A DNA stretch of 64,000 nucleotides from Devosia sp. (GTDB taxonomy: Bacteria; Pseudomonadota; Alphaproteobacteria; Rhizobiales; Devosiaceae). The stretch's first letter is position 1; each line of letters begins with the position of its first letter. The position numbers and the translations under genes are program-made. The DNA lies in assembly GCA_016713105.1 (NCBI GenBank), contig JADJPS010000018.1, positions 62,001 to 126,000 on the forward strand, written 5' to 3'. Under the pieces are notes generated by a model. It worked only from the letters and a program-made list of their open reading frames with translations. It was not told the DNA's origin and did not search any database. Positions 7,215 through 16,654 of this stretch are shown here, piece by piece.

Positions 7215-8732
7215 CTAGTCTTCGTCGCTTGCCACCTGCGCCAGAATGCGACCCCGACCGGTTGTGCGCAGGATGATCGGGACGACCAGCGCGATCAGGG
7301 CCAATGCGAGCAAGGCCCCCGAGATCGGCGAGGCGATGAGCGTCAACGGGTCGCCCTGCGAGATCGCCAGGGCCCTGCGCAGCTGCTGCTCGGCCATCGG
7401 ACCCAGGATCAGCCCCACCACCACGGGGGCAATGGGGAAGTGAAACAGGCGCAGGCCGAAGCCGACCAGACCGAAGACCAACAGCACGCCCAGTTCGAAC
7501 ACCGAGGGATTAGCCCCGATAGTACCGAGCGTCGCGAACAGCAGTATACCGGCATAAAGCCATGGCTTGGGGATGGTCAGCAGCCGCACCCAGAGCCCGA
7601 TCAGCGGCAGGTTCAGTACCAGGAGCATGAAGTTGGCGATGAGCAGGCTGGCAATCAGCCCCCAGACCAACTGCGGGTTGTTGGCGAACAGCAGCGGGCC
7701 CGGTTGCAGACCGTATTGCTGGAAGCCCGCCAGCATGATGGCTGCAGTCGCCGTCGTCGGCAGTCCCAGCGTCAGCAGCGGTACGAGCGTTCCGGCGGCC
7801 GACGCGTTGTTTGCAGCCTCAGGCCCGGCAACGCCTTCAATTGCCCCCTTGCCGAACTCATCGGGATGCCTGCTGAACCGCTTTTCCGCCGCATAGCTCA
7901 GAAAGCTCGCGACATCCGCGCCACCGGCCGGCATAGCCCCGATCGGAAAACCGATCGCCGTCCCGCGCAGCCACGACTTCCATGACCGCGCCCAGTCGGA
8001 CGCCGTCATCCAGATCGACCCGAGTACCGGTTCCACCCTGTCGGGCGCACGGTTGCCCTTGGCCGCGATGTGAAGCGTCTCGCCGATGGCAAACATGGCG
8101 ACCGCGAGAGTCGTTACCTCGATGCCATCGAGAAGGTCAGGAACCCCGAAGGACAGCCGCGCCTGGCCAGTCTGCAGGTCGATGCCCACGAGCCCCAGGG
8201 CCAGACCGAGAAAGAGCGAGATGAGGCCGCGCAGCGTCGACTCGCCAAAAGCCGCCGACACCGTCACGAACGCCAGCACCATCAGGGCAAAGTACTCGCG
8301 CGGCCCGAAGGCCAGCGCGAGCTTGACGACCCAGGGCGCGATAAAGGCGAGGCCGATCGTGGCGACGAGCCCGGCGACGAAGGAACCGATCGCGGCCGTA
8401 GCCAGCGCCGGTCCGCCTCGGCCTGCCCTGGCCATCTTGTTGCCCTCGAGCGCAGTGACGACCGAAGCGCTCTCGCCGGGCGTGTTGAGGAGGATCGAGG
8501 TGGTCGAGCCGCCATACATGCCCCCGTAATAGATGCCGGCGAACATGATGAGCGAGCCGGCCGGATCGAGCTTGTAGGTGACGGGCAGCAGCAGCGCCAC
8601 CGTCAGCGCCGGCCCAATGCCGGGCAACACGCCAACCGCCGTGCCCAGCGTGACGCCAACCAGGGCGAACAGCAGGTTCATCGGCATGATGGCGACGCCC
8701 AGGCCTTGCCACAGGAGCTCGAAGGTATTCAT
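7215..8732 (-). CDS. tctA: Tripartite tricarboxylate transporter, large permease TctA
   Basis: A 505-residue polytopic membrane protein with about 11-12 hydrophobic segments. The family hallmarks GVLPGIGPA near residue 38 and YYGGMYGGSTTSILLNTPG near residues 68-86 are present. TctA is the large subunit that moves carboxylates with a cation gradient after delivery by a periplasmic TctC protein. The ATG at 8732 overlaps the tctB stop as ATGA. The larger ORF that runs on to 9287 is a frame shadow across tctB. The order tctC-tctB-tctA on the minus strand is classical. Likely substrates are citrate or other di- and tricarboxylates. Confidence 0.95.
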   Translation of the reverse strand: MNTFELLWQGLGVAIMPMNLLFALVGVTLGTAVGVLPGIGPALTVALLLPVTYKLDPAGSLIMFAGIYYGGMYGGSTTSILLNTPGESASVVTALEGNKMARAGRGGPALATAAIGSFVAGLVATIGLAFIAPWVVKLALAFGPREYFALMVLAFVTVSAAFGESTLRGLISLFLGLALGLVGIDLQTGQARLSFGVPDLLDGIEVTTLAVAMFAIGETLHIAAKGNRAPDRVEPVLGSIWMTASDWARSWKSWLRGTAIGFPIGAMPAGGADVASFLSYAAEKRFSRHPDEFGKGAIEGVAGPEAANNASAAGTLVPLLTLGLPTTATAAIMLAGFQQYGLQPGPLLFANNPQLVWGLIASLLIANFMLLVLNLPLIGLWVRLLTIPKPWLYAGILLFATLGTIGANPSVFELGVLLVFGLVGFGLRLFHFPIAPVVVGLILGPMAEQQLRRALAISQGDPLTLIASPISGALLALALIALVVPIILRTTGRGRILAQVASDED

Positions 8733-9274
8733 CGGGCTCCTCCCGGAGCAGGACTGAGACCGGAAACGGCCTGCGACAGCAACCCACCGAGCGCTTGCTC
8801 GGCTGGGCCCGCCGGCAGGGACAGTTGCAGGCCGCGCGCAAAGATCAGCCAGACCAGGGCAGACAGGAGGACCCCGACCGGCAGGGACAGCCACAGGCGC
8901 CTCTCGCCGAAGCCTCGGGCGACAAGAGCGAACAGCAGGCCGGTGGCGATTGAAAACCCCGCCCACTTGATCAGCACCAACTGTGCCAGAAGCCCGCCGA
9001 CGATCCACAGCACTGGCCGCACCTCCTGGTGCTCGCGCTCGGGGAAGTCGCCGCGCCAAGCCTCGATTGCCGTCCAGACGGCAAGTCCACCGAGCCCGAT
9101 GGCGATGACATACGGGATCGTCTGCGGCCCGATCCGGGCATAGGAACCGCCGGTTCCGAGTCGCGATGCATCCCAGGCTATCAGGACGCCCAGCGCCGCA
9201 AGGCCGGCGGCAATGACCAGCGCCGCCCGATCCGGGCGGCGCTGTGCCTTGGCGTGAGCCTCCGGCTCGATCAT
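8729..9274 (-). CDS. tctB: Tripartite tricarboxylate transporter, small permease TctB
   Basis: A 181-residue membrane protein with four predicted hydrophobic helices starting near residues 18, 52, 88 and 128, the usual TctB layout. It is the poorly conserved small partner of TctA in the inner membrane. Its ATG overlaps the tctC stop and its stop overlaps the tctA start, both as ATGA, indicating translational coupling of the three subunits. Identification rests mainly on size, topology and position. Confidence 0.9.
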   Translation of the reverse strand: MIEPEAHAKAQRRPDRAALVIAAGLAALGVLIAWDASRLGTGGSYARIGPQTIPYVIAIGLGGLAVWTAIEAWRGDFPEREHQEVRPVLWIVGGLLAQLVLIKWAGFSIATGLLFALVARGFGERRLWLSLPVGVLLSALVWLIFARGLQLSLPAGPAEQALGGLLSQAVSGLSPAPGGAR

Positions 9275-10221
9275 TCGACGAGCCCAATGTCCTTGAGGAC
9301 AGCAGTGGTGGCTTCGATCTCCTTGGCGAGCTGCGCCGTGAACGCGTCGCCGGCCAGCCAGGTGTTGATCCAGCCCTTGGTGGCGAGGGTCGCCTTCCAG
9401 CTCTCCGACTCGGCCATTTTCTGGATGTCCGCGGTGATCGCCGCGACCTGCTCGGCGGAAAGGCCCGGGCCTGCCGCCACCATGCGCCAGTTCATCACGG
9501 TGAGATCGACCCCACCTTCCTTGAAGGTCGGGCCGTCGATGACCGGCACTCGCTCCGGCGCCGAAACACCGAGGACGCGCAACTCCCCCGCCTCGACCTG
9601 CGCCTGGAACTCGCCATATCCGGAGATGCCGACGGTGGTCTGGGCCCCGAGCACTGCGGCAAGTGCCTCGCCACCACCCGAGAAGGCAACGTAGTTAACG
9701 GCCCTGGGATCAACGCCGATGGTCTTGGCAAAGAGGCCAGCCGTGATGTGGTCCGTACCACCGGCCGAGCCACCGGCCCACGAGACCGAACCCGGATCGG
9801 CCTTCAGCTTGGCCTCGAGGTCGGCCAGCGTCTTGAGATCGGAGGCGGCCGGCACCACGATCACCTCATACTCGCCGGTCAGCCGGGCGATCGGGGTCAC
9901 CTGGTCAAGGGTCACCGGCGACTTGTTGGTGAGGATTGCGCCCACCATGACATAGCCGCCCACGATCAGCCGGCTCGGATCGCCATTGGCTTCCTGCGCA
10001 AACTGTGCCAGCCCGATGGTGCCACCGGCGCCGGGCACGTTGGTGACCTGCACGTTGCTCGCGACGCCGGCACTGGTCAGCGCTTCCTGCATGGCGCGGG
10101 CCGTCTGGTCCCAGCCGCCGCCGGGACCGGCTGGGGCCATGATCGAGTAGTCGGCCGCAAGGGCCGGAGTGCCCAGCGCCAGGGCGCCGGCCAGCAGAGT
10201 GGCAGCGATCGCATGCTTCAT
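9271..10221 (-). CDS. tctC: Tripartite tricarboxylate transporter receptor TctC
   Basis: A 316-residue periplasmic binding protein of the Bug/TctC family. The start chosen, ATG at 10221, gives a clean signal peptide MKHAIAATLLAGALALGTPALA; the longer ORF has no such leader. PAGPGGGWDQTAR just after the mature N-terminus and VPGAGGTIGLAQF are family signatures that contact carboxylate ligands. It captures a carboxylate in the periplasm and hands it to TctAB. It is the first gene of tctCBA, with regulators tctDE encoded divergently about 1.3 kb upstream. Confidence 0.94.
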   Translation of the reverse strand: MKHAIAATLLAGALALGTPALAADYSIMAPAGPGGGWDQTARAMQEALTSAGVASNVQVTNVPGAGGTIGLAQFAQEANGDPSRLIVGGYVMVGAILTNKSPVTLDQVTPIARLTGEYEVIVVPAASDLKTLADLEAKLKADPGSVSWAGGSAGGTDHITAGLFAKTIGVDPRAVNYVAFSGGGEALAAVLGAQTTVGISGYGEFQAQVEAGELRVLGVSAPERVPVIDGPTFKEGGVDLTVMNWRMVAAGPGLSAEQVAAITADIQKMAESESWKATLATKGWINTWLAGDAFTAQLAKEIEATTAVLKDIGLVE

Positions 10222-10431
10222 CGTCTCAATCCTCCATGAAGTCCGCCGACATGGGTCGCGGACGTCGTTCCGATACGGGGGAACAACCAAGCACGGATGC
10301 CCGGGCCCCGGCATGGCCGGCCGACATCAGTTGCTACGGTGGGGTCCTCCCAGACTCCTCGGCCCGACGCAGTTCGCGCTCTCGGCCGTGAAGACAGTAC
10401 TGCACACCAAGCTGTCGCCAAGCTGTCGCGG
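10222..10431. other. Spacer between Fe3+-type binding-protein gene and tctC
   Basis: 210 bases without a gene. A short direct repeat, AAGCTGTCGC twice, lies at about 10410-10430. The promoter of tctCBA, if separate from the upstream binding-protein gene, should be here. I see no clear -35/-10 pair or terminator. Confidence 0.4.
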
Positions 10432-11493
10432 CTACTGCGTGCTCAGTGCCTCGTTCCAGCGGCGGATGAGCCGGGCACGCTTCACCTGGTCGAGATAGAC
10501 CATCAGCCCGGGATTGACCGGAACCGGCCGCAACTGCGCCCCGAGTGCCTGCTGCATGGCGTTCGCCGTATTGGGGCCGGCGACGTTCTGATTGAGCGCC
10601 GCAATCTGCAGTTGCTCGGCCATGATCGTTTGGCCAGCTTCCGACATCAGGAAGGCGAGGTAGCGCCGACCAAGGTCCGGATTGGCGGCGGCCCGAGGCA
10701 CCAGCCCGATCCGCGACGTGACCACCGTGTAGTCGGCGGGCAGGATGATGCCGAGGTCCGGATTGCGCGTCGACGCCTCGGCCGCGTAGGAGCCAAGGAT
10801 GTTGTAGCCGAACACGAACCGTCCGTCCGCCACGCGTTCGACGATCGCCGAGGTGGTCGAGTAGAGCTTCACCCCGGCGGCGCCCATCGCCCCGACCAGC
10901 GTCCACAGGTCCGGATACTGCTCCTGGTCGCGCGAGAAGAACATGAAGCCTACGCCGCTCCGCTCGATGTCGTAGGTGCCGACGCGGCCGAATACCGTGT
11001 CGGCATTGTCGACGAGATAGCGGATCAGTTCTGCCCGGCTGCCGGGTGGCGCGACATCGGCAAAGCTCGGCTTGTGGTAGATGAACACAGCTGGCTCGTA
11101 GGTGAGGGCGTAGGCCGTGTTGCGCCAGTTGGCCCAGCGCGGCCAGCTGGCGGCGAGCGGAACCACACTCTCCTGCGCATAGCCGTCATTGGCGAGCTTG
11201 ACCTGCAGGTCCATCGACGAGGAGAACGCGAAGTCCGCCGTTCGCCCGCCGGTGTCGGTCTCGGCGACCACCCGCGCGTAGATGTCGATGGTCTGCAGAT
11301 CTTCGTAGGACACGGCGACATCCGGGTTGGCCTGCTGGAAGGCCGCGATCATCGGCCGCGCCAGCGGCTCGTCGAGAGAGGAATAGACCGTCGCGACCTG
11401 GGCCTCCGCATCGCCGTTGAGGGCCGGGAACAGCAGGGCCTCGGCGAGGGCCGGTGTCGCGAGCAGCACGAGGAGCGGGATCAGGCGAAACAT
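10432..11493 (-). CDS. Fe3+-type ABC transporter substrate-binding protein next to tctDE
   Basis: A 353-residue periplasmic binding protein with a 17-residue signal peptide ending ATPALA. The mature part begins with a YSSLDEPLARPMIAAFQQ segment typical of the AfuA/FbpA iron(III) or 2-aminoethylphosphonate binding family. No permease or ATPase gene accompanies it. It lies between tctC and tctD, divergent from tctD. Binding proteins in this position may act as periplasmic ligand sensors for a TctE-type kinase, but that is inference; it could also serve a transporter encoded elsewhere. Confidence 0.85.
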   Translation of the reverse strand: MFRLIPLLVLLATPALAEALLFPALNGDAEAQVATVYSSLDEPLARPMIAAFQQANPDVAVSYEDLQTIDIYARVVAETDTGGRTADFAFSSSMDLQVKLANDGYAQESVVPLAASWPRWANWRNTAYALTYEPAVFIYHKPSFADVAPPGSRAELIRYLVDNADTVFGRVGTYDIERSGVGFMFFSRDQEQYPDLWTLVGAMGAAGVKLYSTTSAIVERVADGRFVFGYNILGSYAAEASTRNPDLGIILPADYTVVTSRIGLVPRAAANPDLGRRYLAFLMSEAGQTIMAEQLQIAALNQNVAGPNTANAMQQALGAQLRPVPVNPGLMVYLDQVKRARLIRRWNEALSTQ

Positions 11494-11581
11494 GGGGCCA
11501 TAGTGGCGCCATCCGTACCGCGTCTCAAGACGGGATAGGCAAGTCAGGCACGGGCGGTTAGCCTTGCTGCCGGAGGGGTCA

Positions 11582-12256
11582 ATGCGCCTACTGGTGGTCG
11601 AGGATAGCCGCGCCCTTGCGGAGGGACTGGCGGCCGTGCTGCGGGCGGCAGGCTACGCGGTCGACGTCGTGCACGATGGTGTCTCCGCCGATGCGGTGCT
11701 CAGCACTCAAAGCTTCGACCTGGTCGTGCTGGACCTGACCCTTCCAGAAATGGACGGGCTCGCGGTGCTGCGTCGCCTCAGGGCCCCGCAAGAACCGCAC
11801 CTTGTGCTGGTGCTGACGGCCCGCGGCGCACTCGACGAGCGGGTCCATGGCCTCGACCTTGGAGCCGACGACTACATGACCAAGCCGTTCGACGTGCGCG
11901 AACTCGAGGCGCGCGTCCGCATGCTGCTGCGGCGGCAGGCCGGGCTGCGGCAGTCCAGTATCGAGATCGGCGAGGTCTGCTTCGATACGGTCTCCCGCAC
12001 CATTTCCGCGCGCGGTGAAACCATCACGCTGCCGGCGCGCGAACTGGCGGTCTTCGAAACGCTGCTGCTGCGCAGCGGCTCGGTGGTGCCCAAGCAGGCG
12101 ATCATCGAATCGCTCGCCGACTTCGACGAGGACCTGAGCGAGAACGCCGTCGAGACCTACGTATCGCGCCTGCGCCGCCGCATCGCACCCTACGGACTGG
12201 TCATCCGGGTCGCACGGGGCCTTGGCTATTACCTGACGCCGGGCGAGGCCGGATGA
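11582..12256 (+). CDS. tctD: Two-component response regulator TctD
   Basis: A 224-residue OmpR/PhoB-type regulator. The receiver domain occupies about residues 1-115, with the acidic pair near ED, the phosphoacceptor Asp at residue 51 in VLDLTLPEMDG and Lys in YMTKPFD. The winged-helix DNA-binding domain follows, with the ENAVETYVSRLRRR recognition region. I chose the ATG at 11582 after a GGAGGGG site rather than the longer ORF. It overlaps tctE as ATGA. By family and position it should activate tctCBA when carboxylate is present. Confidence 0.94.
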   Translation: MRLLVVEDSRALAEGLAAVLRAAGYAVDVVHDGVSADAVLSTQSFDLVVLDLTLPEMDGLAVLRRLRAPQEPHLVLVLTARGALDERVHGLDLGADDYMTKPFDVRELEARVRMLLRRQAGLRQSSIEIGEVCFDTVSRTISARGETITLPARELAVFETLLLRSGSVVPKQAIIESLADFDEDLSENAVETYVSRLRRRIAPYGLVIRVARGLGYYLTPGEAG

Positions 12257-13611
12257 GCCGACCTTATTCCCTGCGCCGTCGCCTGCTCTTCGGACTGATC
12301 GGGGCCCTGCTCGTCCTCGGTGGCGTCGCCGTCCTCGACAGCTGGCGCGAAGCGCGAGACACGGCGACTGCACTCTCCGACCGGGTGCTGGCCGGCTCCG
12401 TCCTCGCTATTGCCGAGCGCGTGGTCGTCACCGACGAGGGCATCCTCGAGGTCGATGTGCCCTATGTCGCGCTCGAGATGCTGACCTCTGCCGCGCAGGA
12501 CCGGGTGTTCTACCGGGTCGACGGACCGGCAGGGTTCGTCACCGGCTACCAGACCCTGCCGCTTCCGACCGCACCGGGTACCGAGATCAGCTATTCCGAC
12601 GACGTCTTCCGCGGCGAAGCGATCCGGCTGGCGACGCTGACCCGTGCCATTTCCACCGGATCGAGCGCCATCGGCTTCACCGTCACGGTGGCCGAAACGA
12701 CCATCGCCCGCACTCATCTGACGCAGGCGCTGCTCGTCCGCTCCGCCGCGCGACTGGCCGCGCTGATTCTCGTCGCTGCCCTGGTGGTGTCGCTGGCGGT
12801 CAGCCTGTCGTTTGCCCCGCTCTATCGATTGCGTACCGCCATCGACAGCCGGGAGGCCGACGACCTGAGCCCCGTCGAAGCGATCGTGCCCAGGGAAGTC
12901 CGCAGCCTCGTCGACACCATCAACTCATTCATGCTGCGGCTTTCGGCGGCGCTGGAGGCGCTGCGCCACTTCACCGGAAATGCCAGCCATCAGTTGCGCA
13001 CGCCCCTCACCGTGGTACGGACGCAGATCGCTCTCGCGCGGCGCGCTGCAACGCTCGCAGAGGCCCGCGCCGCCCTGCAGGTGGCCGATCGCGAGGCCGT
13101 CCACTCCGAACGCATCCTCGGCCAATTGCTGATGTTGGCGCGCATCGATGCCACCGGACCCGGGAGACCGCCGGTCGCGGTCGATCTCGACCGGCTCGCA
13201 CGGGAGGTGACGGCATCGTACGTGGTGCGGGCCCATGCCGCCGGTATCGACCTCGGCTACGACGGTACCGGTCCGCTGGAAATCGACGGGGACGAGATGC
13301 TGCTCGCAGAACTCCTCGGCAACCTCGTCGAGAATGTGATCAACTATGCCGGGCCGGGTGCCGACGCCACGGTGCGGACCTATCGCGATCCGCACCCGAT
13401 GCTCGAGGTCGTCGACAGCGGCCGCGGCCTCGACCCGTACGAGATCGCCGAGGCGCGCAAGCGGTTCGCACGCGGCCGCAGCGACAAGCCGGGGGCCGGG
13501 CTGGGGCTGCCCATCGTCGAGGAGATCGCCGCGCTGATGGGCGGGACGGTGGCGTTTGCCCCCACCTCGCCGAGTGGGTTGACGGTGCGCGTCGCCTTCC
13601 CACCCCACTGA
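12253..13611 (+). CDS. tctE: Two-component sensor histidine kinase TctE
   Basis: A 452-residue inner-membrane kinase. One transmembrane helix spans about residues 10-28, the periplasmic sensor about 30-160, and a second helix about 167-188. It is followed by a linker and the dimerisation domain with phospho-accepting His246 in NASHQLRT. N-box NLVENVINYA, G1 DSGRGLD and G2 GAGLGLPI complete the ATPase domain. Stop/start overlap with tctD shows the pair is co-translated. It should sense external tricarboxylates, perhaps with the nearby binding protein. Confidence 0.93.
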   Translation: MSRPYSLRRRLLFGLIGALLVLGGVAVLDSWREARDTATALSDRVLAGSVLAIAERVVVTDEGILEVDVPYVALEMLTSAAQDRVFYRVDGPAGFVTGYQTLPLPTAPGTEISYSDDVFRGEAIRLATLTRAISTGSSAIGFTVTVAETTIARTHLTQALLVRSAARLAALILVAALVVSLAVSLSFAPLYRLRTAIDSREADDLSPVEAIVPREVRSLVDTINSFMLRLSAALEALRHFTGNASHQLRTPLTVVRTQIALARRAATLAEARAALQVADREAVHSERILGQLLMLARIDATGPGRPPVAVDLDRLAREVTASYVVRAHAAGIDLGYDGTGPLEIDGDEMLLAELLGNLVENVINYAGPGADATVRTYRDPHPMLEVVDSGRGLDPYEIAEARKRFARGRSDKPGAGLGLPIVEEIAALMGGTVAFAPTSPSGLTVRVAFPPH

Positions 13612-13626
13612 CGGCGGCTGTCCGGC

Positions 13627-14877
13627 TCAGAGGAACCGTTCGGGCGCGAAGGGCCGACTGTCGACGAACGGCGTCTCGCCCGACATCAGCTCGCCGATCA
13701 GACGCCCGGTCGCCGCACCGAGCGTCAGCCCGTGATGGGCGTGGCCGAAGGCGAACCAGAGCCCCTGATGGCGCGGCGCGCGGCCAATGATCGGCTTCAT
13801 GTCGGGCGTGCAGGGCCGCGCTCCCCGCCACGGCGCCGGATCGAGGCGCTCGCCGAAACTCAGCAACTCGCGCGCCACCCCCTCGGCGCCATCGACCTGC
13901 GACGTATTGTCAGGCGCATCGAAACGGGCGAATTCGGCCCCCGTGGTGATGCGGATTCCCCGCCGCATCGGCGCCAGCAAGTAGCCCGCTTCAGCATCGA
14001 GCACCGGATGGTTGAGCTGCCCGTCGGGCAGCACGCGGTACTCCCGGTGATAGCCGCGCTTGATGAAGAGCGGAAAGCCATAGCCGAGCCGCCGCGTCGC
14101 CTCGTCCGCCCAGGGCCCGAGCGCCAGGACGACTTCCGCGGCGCCCGCCGCGCCGCCCTCCGTCGTCACGCTCCATCCGGCGCCGGACGCGCGCAGCGTC
14201 TGCGCATCCCCGATGGCGATGGTGCCCCCGAGGCTCTGGAACAGCCGCGCATAGGCTTCGACCAGTGCTCCGGGATCGCGGACCGTCCACGGGTCGGTCC
14301 AGTGCAACGCGCCCGCTAGCGGCAGGCGCAGTGCAGGCTCGACCCGCGCCAGTTCGGCCCCGTCGATCTGCGCGTGCGCCACGCCGTACTGCACATCGCG
14401 TTCGGCATCTGCGAAGGCAGCGTCGCGCTTGGCCGCCGTTCTGTAGACCAGCATCCAGCCCTGCCTGGCGATGAGGTCCTCCGCCCCGGCGGCCGCGATG
14501 AGGTCCGCGTGCTCCGTGACCGAATGGGCAATCATCGGCGCATACTCGGCAACTATCCTGCGATAGCGCTCCGGCGCCGAATGCCACCAGTACTGCGCCA
14601 GCGGCGACGCATAGCCGGGCAGCGCCGCAAGGTCATAGCGGCTGTCGAGACCGCGGCCGGCTGCAATGCGCAGCAGTTCACTCAGCTCGCGCGGAAATGC
14701 GCGCGGCCGAACGCCCTCGCGCTGGATGAAGCCGGCATTGCCATAGGACGTCTCACGGCCCGGCTCGCGCCGGTCAACGAGCAGCACGTTGCGACCGCGC
14801 CGCTGCAGGTGAATGGCCACGCAGACGCCGACAATCCCGGCGCCCAGCACGATGGTATCGGTCAAACTGGACCTCAT
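13627..14877 (-). CDS. D-amino-acid dehydrogenase-like FAD oxidoreductase (DAO family)
   Basis: About 416 residues from the ATG at 14877. That start is chosen because the FAD-binding GAGIVGVCVAIHLQRRG begins ten residues later; the 58-residue upstream extension is low in family character. The C-terminal RPCTPDMKPIIGRAP and GHAHHGLTLGAATG are typical of DadA-like enzymes that deaminate D-amino acids oxidatively and pass electrons to the respiratory chain. It ends 15 bases from the tctE stop, convergent with it, and is divergent from the GAF and peptide-transporter operon. Other small-amine substrates remain possible. Confidence 0.88.
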   Translation of the reverse strand: MRSSLTDTIVLGAGIVGVCVAIHLQRRGRNVLLVDRREPGRETSYGNAGFIQREGVRPRAFPRELSELLRIAAGRGLDSRYDLAALPGYASPLAQYWWHSAPERYRRIVAEYAPMIAHSVTEHADLIAAAGAEDLIARQGWMLVYRTAAKRDAAFADAERDVQYGVAHAQIDGAELARVEPALRLPLAGALHWTDPWTVRDPGALVEAYARLFQSLGGTIAIGDAQTLRASGAGWSVTTEGGAAGAAEVVLALGPWADEATRRLGYGFPLFIKRGYHREYRVLPDGQLNHPVLDAEAGYLLAPMRRGIRITTGAEFARFDAPDNTSQVDGAEGVARELLSFGERLDPAPWRGARPCTPDMKPIIGRAPRHQGLWFAFGHAHHGLTLGAATGRLIGELMSGETPFVDSRPFAPERFL

Positions 14878-15071
14878 GGATGCCGGCAATTCCTTCATGC
14901 ACAGCGACGCCCGTCCCCCGGCATCGGCACCGCGGGCGCCAGATTGCATACCGCCCGCGGCCCTGTCGATACCATTGCCGGGGATCATCGCCGGACAGAA
15001 CCTGTCGGGGGGTTGGCTTGCGCCGGGAAATGGGGGAGTGTCGGCCGGCATTGCGAGGCAGACCGGACAGC

Positions 15072-15581
15072 ATGACCGACCACGACACGAATTTCCTCGC
15101 CGCGATCTCCGCGGCGCGGCGTCCCGAGGCCGCCTGGCGCGCGCTGGAAGGCCTGGCCGCGGCCGTCGCCGGGCATCGCCTGTTCACCGTCATGACCGTC
15201 GATATGGACGCCGGTCTCGCCCGCCGCGCCTACTCGAGCAACCCAGGCGCCTACCCGGTATCGGGCACCAAGCCGATCCACCACGACCGCTGGTTCGACA
15301 TCGTCTATGGTGAGCGGCGCAGCTTCGTCGCCAACACCATCGATGACATCGCGGGCGTCTTTCCCGACTACGAACTGATCGCTTCGCTCGGCTGCGGCTC
15401 GGTCCACAACCTGCCGGTCGTGCTTGCGGGCGACCTGGTGGCGACGATCAACCTGCTCGACGTCGCGGGACACTACACGCCGCAGCGGGTCGCGGCGACC
15501 GAGCGGCGGCTGGCGATCCCTGCGCGGTTGTGCTGCGCGCTCGCCCTTTACTTCGACGCCCGGGCGGAGCTGCCCGCGTGA
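15072..15581 (+). CDS. GAF-domain protein at head of peptide-transport operon
   Basis: A 169-residue soluble protein made essentially of one GAF-like domain. It starts at the ATG at 15072. The segment around FVANTIDDIAGVFPDY and the end of the domain, GDLVATINLLDV, match the pattern of small-molecule-binding GAF proteins. There is no output domain. Its stop overlaps the GTG of the first permease as GTGA, so it is made together with the ABC importer. A ligand-binding or cyclic-nucleotide-like regulatory role is inferred; no enzyme motif is visible. Confidence 0.8.
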   Translation: MTDHDTNFLAAISAARRPEAAWRALEGLAAAVAGHRLFTVMTVDMDAGLARRAYSSNPGAYPVSGTKPIHHDRWFDIVYGERRSFVANTIDDIAGVFPDYELIASLGCGSVHNLPVVLAGDLVATINLLDVAGHYTPQRVAATERRLAIPARLCCALALYFDARAELPA

Positions 15582-16654
15582 GCACAACGGCCGGCGACGC
15601 CGGCACAGCTTCGGACCGAAGACCCGGACGGCTGATCGGTACGATTCTCCGCCGGACCCTCGGGTTCGTCCTGACCCTGGCCGTGACCTTTATCGGCCTC
15701 ACCGCCGTCACCTTCTTCATCAGCCGGCTGACCAACATCGATCCGGTTCTGGCCGTGGTGGGGGACAAGGCGACGCAGGCCGCCTACGACCAGGCCTTCC
15801 TCGCACTCGGCCTCGATCAACCCCTGCCGATGCAGTACCTGATCTACCTCAAGCGCCTCGTCACCGGCGATTTCGGCATGTCTGTGCTGACCTCACGCCC
15901 GGTCCTGACCGACCTGATGCGGGTGTTTCCGGCGACCTTCGAACTGGCCACAATTGCCACCATCATCGGCGTATTGGTCGGCGTGCCGGCCGGCGTCCTT
16001 GCAGCGGCACGCAAGGGGCGGTGGCCCGATCACGTGATCCGCGTCGTCGGCCTGTTCGGCTACTCGGTGCCGGTATTCTGGCTGGGGCTCGTCGGCCTGT
16101 TCGTCTTCTACGGCAAGCTGGGCTGGGTGTCGGGCACCGGACGGCTCGACGTGTTCTTCAACGGCATCGTCACCACACGGACGGGCGTCATTCTCATCGA
16201 CTCCGCGATCGAGGGGAACTGGGAGATCTTCGGCAACGCCATCAGCCACCTGATCCTGCCGGCCAGCATCCTCGGCTATTTCTCGCTTGCCTACATCGCC
16301 CGCATGACGCGCAGCTTCATGATCGACCAGCTGAGCCAGGAATATGTCACCGCCGCCCGCATCAAGGGCAATTCCTACTGGGGCGCGGTGTGGCGGCACG
16401 CCTTCCCCAACATCATGGTGCCGCTGATCACCGTGATCGGGCTGAGCTACGCCTCACTGCTTGAGGGCGCGGTTCTGACGGAGACCGTGTTCGCCTGGCC
16501 GGGCCTCGGGCTCTACATCACCCGGGCACTGTTCAACAGCGACATGAACGCCGTGCTCGGCGGCACTGTGCTGGTGGGGGCGGTGTTCATCACCGTCAAC
16601 CTCGTCTCCGACCTGCTCTACAAGCTGTTCGATCCCCGGCTGAGGTCGACATGA
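15578..16654 (+). CDS. Dipeptide/oligopeptide-type ABC transporter permease (DppB-like)
   Basis: A 358-residue inner-membrane permease with six hydrophobic helices. The first lies near residues 25-45 and a large periplasmic loop follows. The EAA-type loop reads YVTAARIKGNSYWGAVWRHA near residues 255-275 and binds the ATPases. The GTG at 15578 overlaps the GAF gene stop, and its own stop overlaps the next permease gene as ATGA. It forms the translocation pore together with the DppC-like protein. The family imports di- and oligopeptides but also nickel or opines. Confidence 0.92.
   Translation: MSTTAGDAGTASDRRPGRLIGTILRRTLGFVLTLAVTFIGLTAVTFFISRLTNIDPVLAVVGDKATQAAYDQAFLALGLDQPLPMQYLIYLKRLVTGDFGMSVLTSRPVLTDLMRVFPATFELATIATIIGVLVGVPAGVLAAARKGRWPDHVIRVVGLFGYSVPVFWLGLVGLFVFYGKLGWVSGTGRLDVFFNGIVTTRTGVILIDSAIEGNWEIFGNAISHLILPASILGYFSLAYIARMTRSFMIDQLSQEYVTAARIKGNSYWGAVWRHAFPNIMVPLITVIGLSYASLLEGAVLTETVFAWPGLGLYITRALFNSDMNAVLGGTVLVGAVFITVNLVSDLLYKLFDPRLRST

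Noticed and set aside
8733..9287. Upstream extension of TctA to a 690-codon protein
   Set aside because: It reads tctB in a wrong frame; the ATGA overlap at 8729-8732 fixes the true start.
10334..10906. A 190-codon minus-strand frame across the binding-protein gene
   Set aside because: It is a shadow of the gene at 10432-11493, with Arg/Gly-rich composition.
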